From Opitutia bacterium UBA4506 (GTDB taxonomy: Bacteria > Verrucomicrobiota > Verrucomicrobiia > Opitutales > Puniceicoccaceae), in assembly GCA_002388665.1 (NCBI GenBank), contig DGMY01000040.1, positions 11,782 through 75,781 on the forward strand: a stretch of 64,000 nucleotides of DNA, read 5' to 3'. Below the pieces are notes generated by a model. It did no database searches and had not been told where the DNA came from. It worked only from the letters and a program-made list of their open reading frames with translations. The position numbers were made by a program, and so were the translations under genes. Positions within the stretch are counted from its first letter, which is position 1, and each line of letters begins with the position of its first letter. Positions 43,932 to 52,895 of the stretch are shown piece by piece.

Positions 43932-46094
43932 ATGGATTCACGATTTGAGACTCATACTACCCTTAACGGTATCTTGCTGAATCGCGTTCGCACACCGCGA
44001 GGTGGCGTCGAGTTGCGGATGCTCCCTGCTGAAAAGGAGGACTCGCGCGTAGCGAAACGGCAGGAAGTGGTCGGGCGCCCAGAGGCATCCCGAACGCCAA
44101 TGAGCGTAGGTCCACCTGATAGCATCGTCCAAGTGAAGGTCGAAGCCGACAGTATGGAAGGTGGCTTTCTTTCGGGTACAACGATGCAGGATAGTTCAAC
44201 TACTGCCGGATTGCGCATGGCTACCGTTTTGGACAGCGATCGGGTCGGTGTGTCTGACGATGTGCTCGTCACCGCGTTGGTGAACGAGAAATCGGGGATC
44301 CGGGTCTGTAATTATCTTCAGCCTACCGAGGTGGAAGGCACGTTGTTGAGCTGGACTAAAGTCTCAAATATTGGATCGGTATCGGTAGATATTGAGCACC
44401 TGAGTAGTTTTGTGTTTTCCGGAATTACTCCTTTTGCGGTGGATGATGCGCCCGGTCGGCTGAAGGTTCACCGGTTCCGAAGTTGGTGGAGTAACGAGGG
44501 TCGGCACGAGTGCCGGACTCTTGAGGACCTTCACCTGACACGGAATTGGGCGGGATGTATGATGCCGAACGAGCGATTCGGCCAGGTCGGAACGATGCCG
44601 GTACGACAGTTCTTTCCATTTGTTGCAGTGGAGGATTCGGAAGAGAATGTCCTCTGGGGTGCGCAATTGGCTTGGGCGGGTTCTTGGCAGATGGAGATTT
44701 CCCGGCGAGGCGATACTTTGTCACTTTCGGGGGGCTTGGCCGATTTTGAGTTGGGGCACTGGAAAAAATCTCTCGAGCCCGGTGAATTGTTTACCACTCC
44801 GATTGCCCATTTAGCTTGCGTAGTGGGTGGGGTCGCCGATTTGACCGCTCGGTTGGTCCAGCTTCAGGAATCGTTGTTGCCGGAGCCTCCCGAGTCGGAG
44901 AAGGATTTGCCCGTGATCTTCAATGAGTGGTGCACCAACTGGGGCGATCCCAGCCACGATAAGACTATTGCATTGGCCAAGCGTCTGAAGGGATCGGGGG
45001 TCAAATATCTGGTTATCGACGATGGTTGGGCCGTGCGTCCTCCCGAGGCCACTATGCAGGCAAATGGTGATTGGATTGTGGATACGGATAAATTTCCGAA
45101 TGGAATGAAGGCCACCTGCGATGAGTTGCGGGAGATGGGCTTTATTCCCGGGGTTTGGTTCGAGTTTGAGGTGTGCAATCCAAAGTCCAAGGCCTTCGAG
45201 CAAATCGATCATCTCCTTCATCGGAATGGGCGGGTTCTCGATGTCGGTACGCGCAGGTTTTGGAATTTGAACGATCCGTGGGTCGTCGACTATCTCGAGG
45301 AGAAGCTGATTCGTTTCCTTCGTGAGAACGGATTTGGTTACCTGAAAGTAGACTACAACGATAATATTGGGATCGGCTGTGATCACCCGGATTCTGTAGG
45401 GGAAGGACTGAGACGACAGATCGAAGGGGTCTATCGCAGTTTTGAACGTATACACGAGGGTATCGATGGTATCGTTATCGAAAATTGCTCGTCGGGAGGG
45501 CACCGCCTCGAACCGTCAATGATGTCGCTGACGGCGATGAGCTCCTTTTCCGATGCGCATGAGTCAGCCAATATTCCCATCATCGGACGCCAGCTTCATC
45601 ATATGATGCCTCCGCGGCAGTCTCAGGTCTGGGCAGTCCTTTATCCCACCGATTCGGTGGAACGGTTCATGTTTTCGCTGACCGCGACCTTCTACGGCAG
45701 AATGTGCCTGTCGGGCCCAATTCATGACATTACGGACGAGCAACTCGCACTCATACACAAGGCGGTGGCGTTCTATCAATCCGTAGCTCCAGTCATTCAT
45801 ACCGGAACGACCCATTTTCTGGGCGAGACACCGAGCAATTGGACGGATCCCGAGGGTTGGAGCGGCATCTGCCGGATCGACAGTACCTGTGAAAGGGCTC
45901 TTGTCGTATTGCACGAATATGAGCGGACCGAGGGTTCGGATATTCTGGTGGATCTTCCACTGGAGGGAGACTGGAAGATCGAGGGAGTTCTTACGGATTC
46001 TACGACTGAGGAACCGGAGTTGAACGGGACGACCGTACGGTTTCATTCCGGGAAGAGTTTCCGCGGGTACGCGATTTCCCTGGTCAAGAGCTAG
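43932..46094 (+). CDS. GH36 family alpha-galactosidase
   Basis: A cytoplasmic glycoside hydrolase of 720 residues. The N-terminal beta-sandwich (about 1-320) precedes a TIM barrel with FNEWCTNWGDPSH, YLVIDDGWAVRPPE, GVWFEFEVCNPKSKAF and FGYLKVDYNDN, where Asp474 is the likely nucleophile. CSSGGHRLEPSMMSLT follows, and SSFSDAHES places the acid/base at about Asp541. This layout is typical of GH36 enzymes acting on alpha-1,6-galactosides such as raffinose or galactomannan side chains. It has no signal peptide, so the substrate is probably a small imported glycan. It is followed by an AraC regulator on the opposite strand. Confidence 0.94.
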   Translation: MDSRFETHTTLNGILLNRVRTPRGGVELRMLPAEKEDSRVAKRQEVVGRPEASRTPMSVGPPDSIVQVKVEADSMEGGFLSGTTMQDSSTTAGLRMATVLDSDRVGVSDDVLVTALVNEKSGIRVCNYLQPTEVEGTLLSWTKVSNIGSVSVDIEHLSSFVFSGITPFAVDDAPGRLKVHRFRSWWSNEGRHECRTLEDLHLTRNWAGCMMPNERFGQVGTMPVRQFFPFVAVEDSEENVLWGAQLAWAGSWQMEISRRGDTLSLSGGLADFELGHWKKSLEPGELFTTPIAHLACVVGGVADLTARLVQLQESLLPEPPESEKDLPVIFNEWCTNWGDPSHDKTIALAKRLKGSGVKYLVIDDGWAVRPPEATMQANGDWIVDTDKFPNGMKATCDELREMGFIPGVWFEFEVCNPKSKAFEQIDHLLHRNGRVLDVGTRRFWNLNDPWVVDYLEEKLIRFLRENGFGYLKVDYNDNIGIGCDHPDSVGEGLRRQIEGVYRSFERIHEGIDGIVIENCSSGGHRLEPSMMSLTAMSSFSDAHESANIPIIGRQLHHMMPPRQSQVWAVLYPTDSVERFMFSLTATFYGRMCLSGPIHDITDEQLALIHKAVAFYQSVAPVIHTGTTHFLGETPSNWTDPEGWSGICRIDSTCERALVVLHEYERTEGSDILVDLPLEGDWKIEGVLTDSTTEEPELNGTTVRFHSGKSFRGYAISLVKS

Positions 46095-46115
46095 CGCGAA
46101 TCGACTGCGGCTCCG

Positions 46116-46150
46116 ACCGCTCCGGGGAGTTTTTGCTTTCCGGGAGCGGT
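46116..46150. terminator. Possible bidirectional terminator between GH36 and AraC genes
   Basis: An 8-bp inverted repeat (46116-46123 with 46143-46150) with a 19-nt loop that contains a T run. It lies between the convergent GH36 and AraC-type genes. The geometry is less compact than a classic terminator. Confidence 0.4.
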
Positions 46151-46160
46151 GACGCTGCGG

Positions 46161-47024
46161 CTAGGCACTGAGTAGATAGACCTTTCCCTCGATTTCTTTA
46201 AATTGAGTGATGGTGATGCCATAGGCCTTCTTGAACGTGCGTGCGAGATGGCTGCTGTCCGTGAAGTTCAATTCGTAGGCAATCTCCTTGAGTGATTGGT
46301 CTGTGTGCAGGACCTTCGTTTCGACTAGTCGCAGTTTGGCTTTAATGATGTAGTTGGCCAAGCTGTCTCCGGCCCGCTTTTTGAAGTATTCGGAGAAGTA
46401 CGTTTCCGATATCCCAAACCTATTTGCGAGGGCGGAGACTCGAATTTTCTCTTTCTCTGAGAGGTTCGTGTTGATGTAGCGAAGGATCTCGCCAAACCGG
46501 TTCTCAACCTCGTTTGCCTGTTCGACATAGCGTTTCTCGATGCTGCGAGCGAGAATGTTGAGGATAGAGGCAACGGTTCCACTAATGATCGCCGGGGAAT
46601 AGTTATCGGAGAGAGCGTATTCCTGGTAGATGGATTTTATGTTGCTCATGATAAACTCGCGTTCGCGGTCGGAAGAGATGATGTCGCCCGGCACTTTGTT
46701 GTAGTTGGCGAGAATGTATGCGATCCGGTCAAACCATTCACGGTGCTGTGTGAGGCCGTCATTGTTCATGAAGAAGTGGTCCGTGAATCGTATGTAGTAA
46801 AATCGAGAGGGTTCTTGGACGCGAAATGAATGACAATCCAGTGGAGGCAGTAGGAAAATGTTGCCGGCTTTGTACTCAAACTCGTGTGAGTTGATGCACT
46901 GGATTCCGGAGCCCTTTTCAACGTAGACGATCTCAAAGAAACTGTGTTTGTGCGGGCGTTTTCCCCAGGAGGAGAGTTCTTCTACTTCCATTTCGAAGAT
47001 CTTGTTAGCGGATTCGGTGATCAT
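46161..47024 (-). CDS. AraC family transcriptional regulator
   Basis: A regulator of 287 residues from the ATG at 47024 (an in-frame ORF extends to 47093). The N-terminal cupin-like ligand-binding domain has HKHSFFEIVYVEKGSG and KAGNIFLLPP. The C-terminal DNA-binding domain carries two helix-turn-helix motifs: IRVSALANRFGISETYFSEY and SLKEIAYELNFTDSSHLARTF. The architecture is that of sugar-responsive AraC proteins. It is convergent with the GH36 gene and divergent from a quinone reductase gene. I infer that it controls one or both of these, probably in response to a sugar. Confidence 0.93.
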   Translation of the reverse strand: MITESANKIFEMEVEELSSWGKRPHKHSFFEIVYVEKGSGIQCINSHEFEYKAGNIFLLPPLDCHSFRVQEPSRFYYIRFTDHFFMNNDGLTQHREWFDRIAYILANYNKVPGDIISSDREREFIMSNIKSIYQEYALSDNYSPAIISGTVASILNILARSIEKRYVEQANEVENRFGEILRYINTNLSEKEKIRVSALANRFGISETYFSEYFKKRAGDSLANYIIKAKLRLVETKVLHTDQSLKEIAYELNFTDSSHLARTFKKAYGITITQFKEIEGKVYLLSA

Positions 47025-47243
47025 TGTAGTTATATGGGTTGAATTTGTCCGTAAATGAGACCTCTTTTGCTTGGTTTCCAGAATAAAACGCAAGTTTGGC
47101 GGAAATTGTCCCCTTTAGCCTCCTAAAATACTACATTAACCAATGATTGTACAAACCAATGGGTTTGCGATGGCGGCGCGCGGCGGATTGTATAGGGCCT
47201 TATCAATTTTGTGATTACTTGAACAATCTACCACCGACGAGAT

Positions 47244-48263
47244 ATGAAAGCTATTGGATACAAAAGGCCCGCACCGATCACCGATCATGATTCTCTGGTC
47301 GAGATCGAGCTGGATCAACCCGCCGTGGGTCCCCGCGACTTGTTGGTCGAGGTGAAGGGAGTTTCCGTTAATCCCGTGGATGTGAAGGTGCGCGCCAGCG
47401 CTGCTGTGGATCCAAAGGAAGGAGTCGCGAAGGTGCTCGGTTATGACGCCGCCGGAATTGTTCGTGAGGTCGGATCGGCGGTCAGTTTGTTTCAGGTGGG
47501 CGACGAGGTTTTCTATGCTGGTGATATTACCCGGCAGGGGACCAACGCGGAATTTCATGCGGTGGATGAGCGTATCGTCGGTAGGAAGCCATCCTCTCTC
47601 GGGTTTGCCGAGGCTGCTGGCATGCCACTGACGTCGATTACGGCTTGGGAGTTGCTGTTCAATTCACTCGGGCTTGGCGAAGGTGAGGGAGAAGGAGAAG
47701 CTATACTCGTGGTCGGAGGCGCAGGTGGTGTTGGTTCGATCCTCATCCAGTTGGCCAAGAAGCTGACAGGATTGACGGTGATCGCTACGGCATCTCGCCC
47801 GGATACGGTCAGTTGGGTGGAGCAGATGGGTGCGGATCATGTGATCAATCACCGCGAACCCCTGGGCGAGCAAATGAAGGCGATCGGCATTGAGCCGAAA
47901 TACGTGGCTTCCCTGAACGGGACGGAGGGTCACCTTCCGGCGATTGTAGATCTCATCAGGCCCAGGGGCAGTATCGCACTGATCGACGATCCCGAGCATC
48001 TTGATTTTTCTATTCTTAAGCCGAAATCACTGAGCCTGCGGTGGGAGTTTATGTTTGCCCGTTCCATGTTCCAAACCGATGACATCGAGCAACAGCACAT
48101 CCTGCTGAATCGGGTTTCCGAAATGCTGGATGCAGGCGAATTGAAATCCACGGTGACGGGGCAGTTCGGTAAACTGACTGTCCAGAGCCTGAAGGATGCC
48201 CACCTCCAGCAAGAAAGTGGCCGTGTGATCGGTAAGAACGTCCTCGGGGGCTTTGGCGATTGA
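47244..48263 (+). CDS. Zinc-free medium-chain dehydrogenase/quinone reductase-like oxidoreductase
   Basis: A 339-residue MDR-superfamily protein. The N-terminal GroES-like domain carries VSVNPVDVKVRA and VLGYDAAGIVREVG, and the Rossmann domain has ILVVGGAGGVGSILIQLAKK. Zinc-ligand residues typical of alcohol dehydrogenases are absent, so it fits the zinc-type-ADH-like quinone reductases. A curious Gly-Glu repeat (GEGEGEGE) occurs in the loop before the Rossmann fold, produced by a short purine-rich stretch near 47680. It is followed by an ABM-domain monooxygenase gene, and the two may jointly handle quinones or aldehydes. Substrate unknown. Confidence 0.9.
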   Translation: MKAIGYKRPAPITDHDSLVEIELDQPAVGPRDLLVEVKGVSVNPVDVKVRASAAVDPKEGVAKVLGYDAAGIVREVGSAVSLFQVGDEVFYAGDITRQGTNAEFHAVDERIVGRKPSSLGFAEAAGMPLTSITAWELLFNSLGLGEGEGEGEAILVVGGAGGVGSILIQLAKKLTGLTVIATASRPDTVSWVEQMGADHVINHREPLGEQMKAIGIEPKYVASLNGTEGHLPAIVDLIRPRGSIALIDDPEHLDFSILKPKSLSLRWEFMFARSMFQTDDIEQQHILLNRVSEMLDAGELKSTVTGQFGKLTVQSLKDAHLQQESGRVIGKNVLGGFGD

Positions 48264-48328
48264 GCGGGTCCCCTTAGAAAATATTTAGAATTTCCCAGTA
48301 AACTAGAACGAATCAACCCATTACAAAT

Positions 48329-48619
48329 ATGTCTCAACTGACTGTCATCGCAAATATCGTAGCAAAGCCCGGAAAGATTGAATTGGTGAAAGCTGAATTG
48401 GAAAAGCTCATACCAATCACTCGATCCGAGGCGGGCTGTATCAACTACGACCTCCATCAGGATAACGAAAATCCCGCACATTTCCTCTTCCACGAAAACT
48501 GGGAAAATGTGGACCTCTGGAAGGCTCATATGGAGGGGCAGCATTTGAAGGATTATCTCAGTGCGACCGAGGGCTCCGTCGAGAGCTTCGTGGTCAATCA
48601 AATGACTAAAGTTCTTTGA
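48329..48619 (+). CDS. Antibiotic biosynthesis monooxygenase (ABM) domain protein
   Basis: A 96-residue ferredoxin-like-fold protein of the YgiN/ABM type. It shows VIANIVAKPGKIELVKAELE at the N-terminus, CINYDLHQDNENPAHFLFHE with the core strands, and WKAHMEGQHLKDYL with the His in the last helix. Members act as quinol or aromatic monooxygenases without cofactor. It lies 66 bp after the quinone reductase gene, an association known for YgiN-like proteins. A perfect hairpin terminator follows at 48634. Confidence 0.9.
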   Translation: MSQLTVIANIVAKPGKIELVKAELEKLIPITRSEAGCINYDLHQDNENPAHFLFHENWENVDLWKAHMEGQHLKDYLSATEGSVESFVVNQMTKVL

Positions 48620-48633
48620 CCGAATGAAACTGG

Positions 48634-48672
48634 GCGGGGTCATCAGTTGTGATGACCCCGCGCTCTCTCGCT
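48634..48672 (+). terminator. Intrinsic terminator with a perfect 12-bp stem
   Basis: A perfect GC-rich stem (48634-48645 with 48650-48661) with a GTTG tetraloop. Downstream the T content is only moderate (CTCTCTCGCTTTT), so termination may be partial. It lies 15 bp after the ABM stop codon. Confidence 0.75.
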
Positions 48673-48751
48673 TTTCCGAAGTCCTTTTCTTGGAAGTCGT
48701 TCGAAGGGGGAGGGGCAATCACCACCAAGATAAAAGTACACAGACTCCACG

Positions 48752-49603
48752 ATGAAATTACTACCCACTACAATCACGCTTTTGGCTGCCTCGTTCTCAC
48801 CACTCCTATACGGTGCGCAGGAAGAGCCCGAATCAGAGAACGCCGAGATCGTCCTCTCATCCGATGTTGAATGGACCCACCTGAATCCGAAGCGAGGTGA
48901 TCTCGCTCCTCAAGCCGGGACCCTATGGGGCGACCGCAATGGAGTGGGGGCCACCGGATTCTTGCTCAAGCCCAGCGAGGGGTTTGAATCACCACCACAC
49001 ATCCACAATATCACCTACCGCGGCATTGTGATCCAGGGTGCGATCCACAATGATGATCCGAACGCGGCGGAGATGTGGATGCCTACGGGGTCATTTTGGA
49101 CTCAGCCGAAAGGCCATGTGCATATCACTGCCGCACAAGGTGGAAACACTTTGGCCTACATTGAGATTGATGAAGGTCCCTATCTCGTCCTGCCAGCCGA
49201 AGAATCGTTCGATAGTGGTGAACGTCCGGTCAATGTCGATACGAGCAACATCGTGTGGTTGGGGGCGTCTGATATTCTGTGGATCGAAACGGATTCAGCG
49301 GGAGGACCGGAGGTCGCGTTTCTCTGGGGCGATCGTGCAGAAGGTCAGTTGAGCGGTTCGATGATCAAGCTACCGGCAGGCTTTTCGGGTAGTATCCATA
49401 GCAGTGGGTCGATTTTTCGCGCGGTCACCATTGAGGGATCGCTCGAATACGGTTCGTCTGCCGGAGAGGTCGAGGTCCTCGAACCGGGGAGCTATTTTGG
49501 ATCGGAGGGCGTGTTCCAGCATCCCGTAAGTACAAGCGGTGAATCGGACAGCGTTCTATATGTAAGAACTGACGGTCCTTTTGAGATTATTTCGAACGAG
49601 TAA
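48752..49603 (+). CDS. Exported bicupin, DUF4437-like
   Basis: A 283-residue exported protein with a signal peptide (MKLLPTTITLLAASFSPLLYG) and two cupin halves. The first has GTLWGDRNGVGATGFLLKPS, PPHIHNITYRGIVIQGAIHN and a second His-rich WTQPKGHVHITAAQGG; the second repeats the pattern with VAFLWGDRAEGQLSGSMIKL. DUF4437 bicupins resemble this layout. The conserved His of the first half suggests metal binding, while the second half has fewer His and may be structural. The catalytic role is unknown. Confidence 0.82.
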   Translation: MKLLPTTITLLAASFSPLLYGAQEEPESENAEIVLSSDVEWTHLNPKRGDLAPQAGTLWGDRNGVGATGFLLKPSEGFESPPHIHNITYRGIVIQGAIHNDDPNAAEMWMPTGSFWTQPKGHVHITAAQGGNTLAYIEIDEGPYLVLPAEESFDSGERPVNVDTSNIVWLGASDILWIETDSAGGPEVAFLWGDRAEGQLSGSMIKLPAGFSGSIHSSGSIFRAVTIEGSLEYGSSAGEVEVLEPGSYFGSEGVFQHPVSTSGESDSVLYVRTDGPFEIISNE

Positions 49604-49713
49604 GGGCGTTGCGGCAGGCTATCAGATCGGGACTGTATTGCCACTACATCGGCCGTTTGTGTAGAGCAGGCTGTTGAGGTTTTTAAGGCACCTCCTTCTT
49701 GGGCCGGAGACTT

Positions 49714-50937
49714 CTAGGAACGGGAGTCCCGGCCGGAGAAGCGGGCGGCCACCTCGGGTTTTCTCAGCATCGAAAAGAACATCCAGCCGGAGATCGTGAG
49801 TAGGCTAAGGCTGATCCAGCTGAGGGTCTGCGGTGCAAGCAGGGGGAGGAGAGAGTAGGCCAGGATGGGAGAAAGGACTCCGCGAATGCCGGTGAGCCCC
49901 ATGTGTACGCTCATGTATTCGGATACCCTTTCGTCCGGAGCGATCCGAGTCACCCATAGGTTCCAAGCGAGATTTCCGCCGCCCATTCCAAAGCCAAATA
50001 AAGCCGACCCGAGGCCGATGATCCAAACCGAGGAAAAGTTGAAATAGCAAAGGATCGCTAGGAAGAGCAGCACATTGATGAGAATACGGTAGGTCAGAAA
50101 GTTGATTCGCTCGAAGAAAAGCCCAAAGACTTTGAGACCGACGATTCGAGCGAGTGCAAAGACCACCACCGTGATGAAGATGATCTCGCTGTTGGCGAGG
50201 TTGAAGCCGTAGGTCGGATTGGCCAGTATTTCAACTCGAAGGGGGAGGAGCGAGAGGTTTGCAAATCCAAGGATCATCCACGCCAGAAGCATTCGGGCGA
50301 ATAGGGGGTCCTCGCCGATCAGGGAATAGTTGCCCCAGCGTTTTGGACTGCGGATCTCTATGGGCTCACTCGGAATGCGAAAGATGGCGAACGAACAGGC
50401 GAGGGAAGCGCAGGCCATGATCAGAAATATGGTGCCGAAGGCCTCCGGTTTGTGATCGAGATATTCTCCTCCGAAAAAGCTGAGAACCGCTCCGACGATG
50501 GCTGCGAGGATAAAGGTGTTCGAGACCAGGCGTCCGCGGTCGCGGTGACTGTAATTTTTCGTGTAAACCGCGACCAGAAGGCTCGGCACCTGGGCGAGCA
50601 TCGCGTTCGCTCCGAGGAACATCACCGTAAACAGCCAGAGACTGCTCGCCTGCGAGGCGACAGCATAGCCCAGTGCTGCGAGAAGGAAACACAGAGCGCC
50701 CGCGCGACTGGCTGGGAGCCTTGTCCGTGCCACCAGTAGCTGGGCGAAGGGGGCAAGAAAGAGTCCGAAGGCGATCCCCGCACTGAGGAGGCCTTTTACC
50801 GTGTCGGGCGCGTCAAAAAATCGAATCGCCGCTAGCAGGCCAAAGGAGAGCGCGCCCACCTCGAGGATGCCCCCAAAGGCCCCCCGGATCAGGTCATAGC
50901 GATAAGTCAGTTTTCGAAGAGCTTCCTGTTGATACAC
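49714..50937 (-). CDS. Major facilitator superfamily transporter
   Basis: A 407-residue integral membrane protein with about twelve predicted helices. Segments such as VGALSFGLLAAIRFFDAP, GAVLSFFGGEYLD, GLGSALFGFGMGGGNLAWN and LLAPQTLSWISLSLLTISGW show the hydrophobic pattern of MFS permeases. The cytoplasmic loop after helix 2 carries basic residues (ARTRLPASRAG) as expected. I cannot assign a substrate. It is opposite to its neighbours and convergent with the bicupin gene on its left, and its start lies 144 bp from the transaldolase gene, which is transcribed the other way. Confidence 0.88.
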   Translation of the reverse strand: MYQQEALRKLTYRYDLIRGAFGGILEVGALSFGLLAAIRFFDAPDTVKGLLSAGIAFGLFLAPFAQLLVARTRLPASRAGALCFLLAALGYAVASQASSLWLFTVMFLGANAMLAQVPSLLVAVYTKNYSHRDRGRLVSNTFILAAIVGAVLSFFGGEYLDHKPEAFGTIFLIMACASLACSFAIFRIPSEPIEIRSPKRWGNYSLIGEDPLFARMLLAWMILGFANLSLLPLRVEILANPTYGFNLANSEIIFITVVVFALARIVGLKVFGLFFERINFLTYRILINVLLFLAILCYFNFSSVWIIGLGSALFGFGMGGGNLAWNLWVTRIAPDERVSEYMSVHMGLTGIRGVLSPILAYSLLPLLAPQTLSWISLSLLTISGWMFFSMLRKPEVAARFSGRDSRS

Positions 50938-51081
50938 TCCCTAAGGGTGTGTCGGTGATGCCGCGCTGGCAACTCCTAGTGGATTTTCAGACGATCTCTG
51001 AGACTGAAACGTTTCATTCGCGGAACTTTTATTACGCTACGGTGTTGTCAACCTGCTCCCTCTTCATCAAGGTCATGAGTC

Positions 51082-52035
51082 ATGAACTCACTCGAACAGC
51101 TCAAGCAGTTTACCACCGTTGTAGCCGATACTGGCGACTTTCAAACGATTCAGGCCTACGAGCCGCAAGATGCGACTACGAATCCGAGCCTGATCCTGAA
51201 GGCGATTGGCAAGCCCGAGTACGATTCAGTGATCGATGCCGCCATCGCAGACGCATCGGGGAAGAACGGCAATGAGCCCGAGCTCGAGTCGGTCATCGAC
51301 CACCTGTTGGTGCGGTTTGGAATGGAGATTTTGAAGATTGTCCCCGGGCGGGTTTCGACCGAGGTCGATGCGCGTTTGTCCTTTAACGTTACGGGGAGCA
51401 TTGAGAAGGCAAAAGAGCTGATTCGCCTCTACGAAGAGAACGGCATTAGCCGCGATCGTATTTTGATTAAATTGGCCTCGACCTGGGAAGGGATCGAAGC
51501 CGCTCGCCACCTCCAAAAAGAAGGGATTCATTGCAACATGACTCTTCTTTTCTCATTGGCTCAGGCGATCGCCGCTGCCGATGCAGGTGCCCAATTGATT
51601 TCCCCCTTCGTCGGTCGGATCCTCGATTGGTACAAAGCCGAAGAAGGTAAAGATTTTGCACCGGAGGAAGACCCTGGTGTCATCAGTGTGCAAAAGATCT
51701 ACACCTACTACAAAAAGTTTGGATACGACACCGAGGTCATGGGAGCGAGCTTCCGGAATACTGGTGAAATCGTACAACTCGCTGGTTGTGATTTGCTCAC
51801 AATTTCCCCAGACCTTCTCGAGAAATTGAAAGACTCCGACGAGCCGATTGTACAAAAGCTTTCCGAAGAGAGTTCCTTGAACGAGCCAATCGAGAAGATT
51901 GAGGTCGATGAGGAAACATTCCGTTGGATGATGAATGAAGATCCAATGGCGACCGAGAAATTGAGCGAAGGCATCCGCAAGTTCGGCATCGACATGAACA
52001 AGGTTCGTGACGAGATCCGTAAGCGCATCAGCTGA
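51082..52035 (+). CDS. tal: Transaldolase
   Basis: Transaldolase moves a dihydroxyacetone unit between sedoheptulose 7-phosphate and glyceraldehyde 3-phosphate in the pentose phosphate pathway. The 317-residue protein is TalB-like, with the Schiff-base lysine at residue 130 in RILIKLASTWEG. It also has YEPQDATTNPSLILKA near residue 30, CNMTLLFSLAQAIAAADAGA, and LISPFVGRILDW. It is in the same direction as the following hexapeptide protein with a 5-bp gap. Confidence 0.97.
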   Translation: MNSLEQLKQFTTVVADTGDFQTIQAYEPQDATTNPSLILKAIGKPEYDSVIDAAIADASGKNGNEPELESVIDHLLVRFGMEILKIVPGRVSTEVDARLSFNVTGSIEKAKELIRLYEENGISRDRILIKLASTWEGIEAARHLQKEGIHCNMTLLFSLAQAIAAADAGAQLISPFVGRILDWYKAEEGKDFAPEEDPGVISVQKIYTYYKKFGYDTEVMGASFRNTGEIVQLAGCDLLTISPDLLEKLKDSDEPIVQKLSEESSLNEPIEKIEVDEETFRWMMNEDPMATEKLSEGIRKFGIDMNKVRDEIRKRIS

Positions 52036-52040
52036 AGCCA

Positions 52041-52571
52041 ATGACGGTTTCCGAGCGCCTCGCAAAACATCTCGATCAGAGTCCGGTGATTCCGGACAGT
52101 TGCTGGGTCGCCGGCACTGCCAGTATCTATGGGGACGTCGTCCTCGGTGAGAGATGCAGTGTATGGCCGTCGGCCGTGATTCGTGGAGATATTAACTCCA
52201 TTCGCATCGGCGACGAAACCAATATTCAAGACGGGGCGATCGTCCATCTGTCAGACGATTTTGGCGTGGTCTTGGGCAAGCGGGTCACGATCGGTCACGG
52301 CGCGATCATTCATGCCTGCGAGATTGGGGACAACTGCCTCATCGGGATGAACGCGACGGTCCTCGATGGCGCGAAGGTGGGTGATGGCTGCATCATCGGG
52401 GCGAACGCTCTGGTGACGCAAGGAATGGTCGTACCCCCCAATTCCATGGTGCTGGGTACTCCGGGTAAAATCGTAAAATCACTTCCGCCTGAGAATCAGG
52501 AGTACCTATCTAAGTGGGCTCTCAAATATGTCGACGTGTCTCGCGGCTTCAAGGATCGCGGATTGCAATAA
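52041..52571 (+). CDS. Gamma carbonic anhydrase-like hexapeptide repeat protein
   Basis: A 176-residue left-handed beta-helix protein of the YrdA/PaaY type. Hexapeptide rungs are visible (SIYGDVVLGERCSVWPSAVI, GAIVHLSDD, GHGAIIHACEIGDNCLIGMN), and a basic C-terminal helix ends the chain. The His residues HGAIIH match the zinc ligands seen in gamma carbonic anhydrases, so carbonic anhydrase activity or a related acyltransferase role is possible. It lies 5 bp after tal and ends 84 bp before tRNA-Ser. Confidence 0.9.
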   Translation: MTVSERLAKHLDQSPVIPDSCWVAGTASIYGDVVLGERCSVWPSAVIRGDINSIRIGDETNIQDGAIVHLSDDFGVVLGKRVTIGHGAIIHACEIGDNCLIGMNATVLDGAKVGDGCIIGANALVTQGMVVPPNSMVLGTPGKIVKSLPPENQEYLSKWALKYVDVSRGFKDRGLQ

Positions 52572-52654
52572 TCGAGATTCCGGAAAACGAATTTTCTTCG
52601 GCGATTTTTATTGCTTCGGCTCGCTGGATTGACAGGATCTTGCGTTTCGGCTTT

Positions 52655-52747
<93 letters not shown>

Positions 52748-52753
52748 TTTTTT

Positions 52754-52780
52754 GGCCTCCCGCTCGGGAGGCCTTTATTT
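52754..52780 (+). terminator. Intrinsic terminator after tRNA-Ser
   Basis: An 8-bp GC-rich stem (52754-52761 with 52766-52773, loop CTCG or similar) and a T-rich tail directly behind the tRNA-Ser CCA. It probably ends the tRNA transcript and lies at the left edge of the mobile element. Confidence 0.85.
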
Positions 52781-52895
52781 TAGGCGGAATACCCCTATTT
52801 AAGCTGGCTTTCAGGCGATTGCCTTGGTGCAAGGAGGCGAACATGGAGAAACAGTTGTTGACAGGTTTGAACAGAATTTGCAACCATCTGCAACC

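Noticed and set aside
47679..47702. Purine-rich microrepeat encoding Gly-Glu in the quinone reductase
   Set aside because: A short in-frame low-complexity loop, consistent with a flexible surface segment. No sign of phase variation or larger repeat structure.
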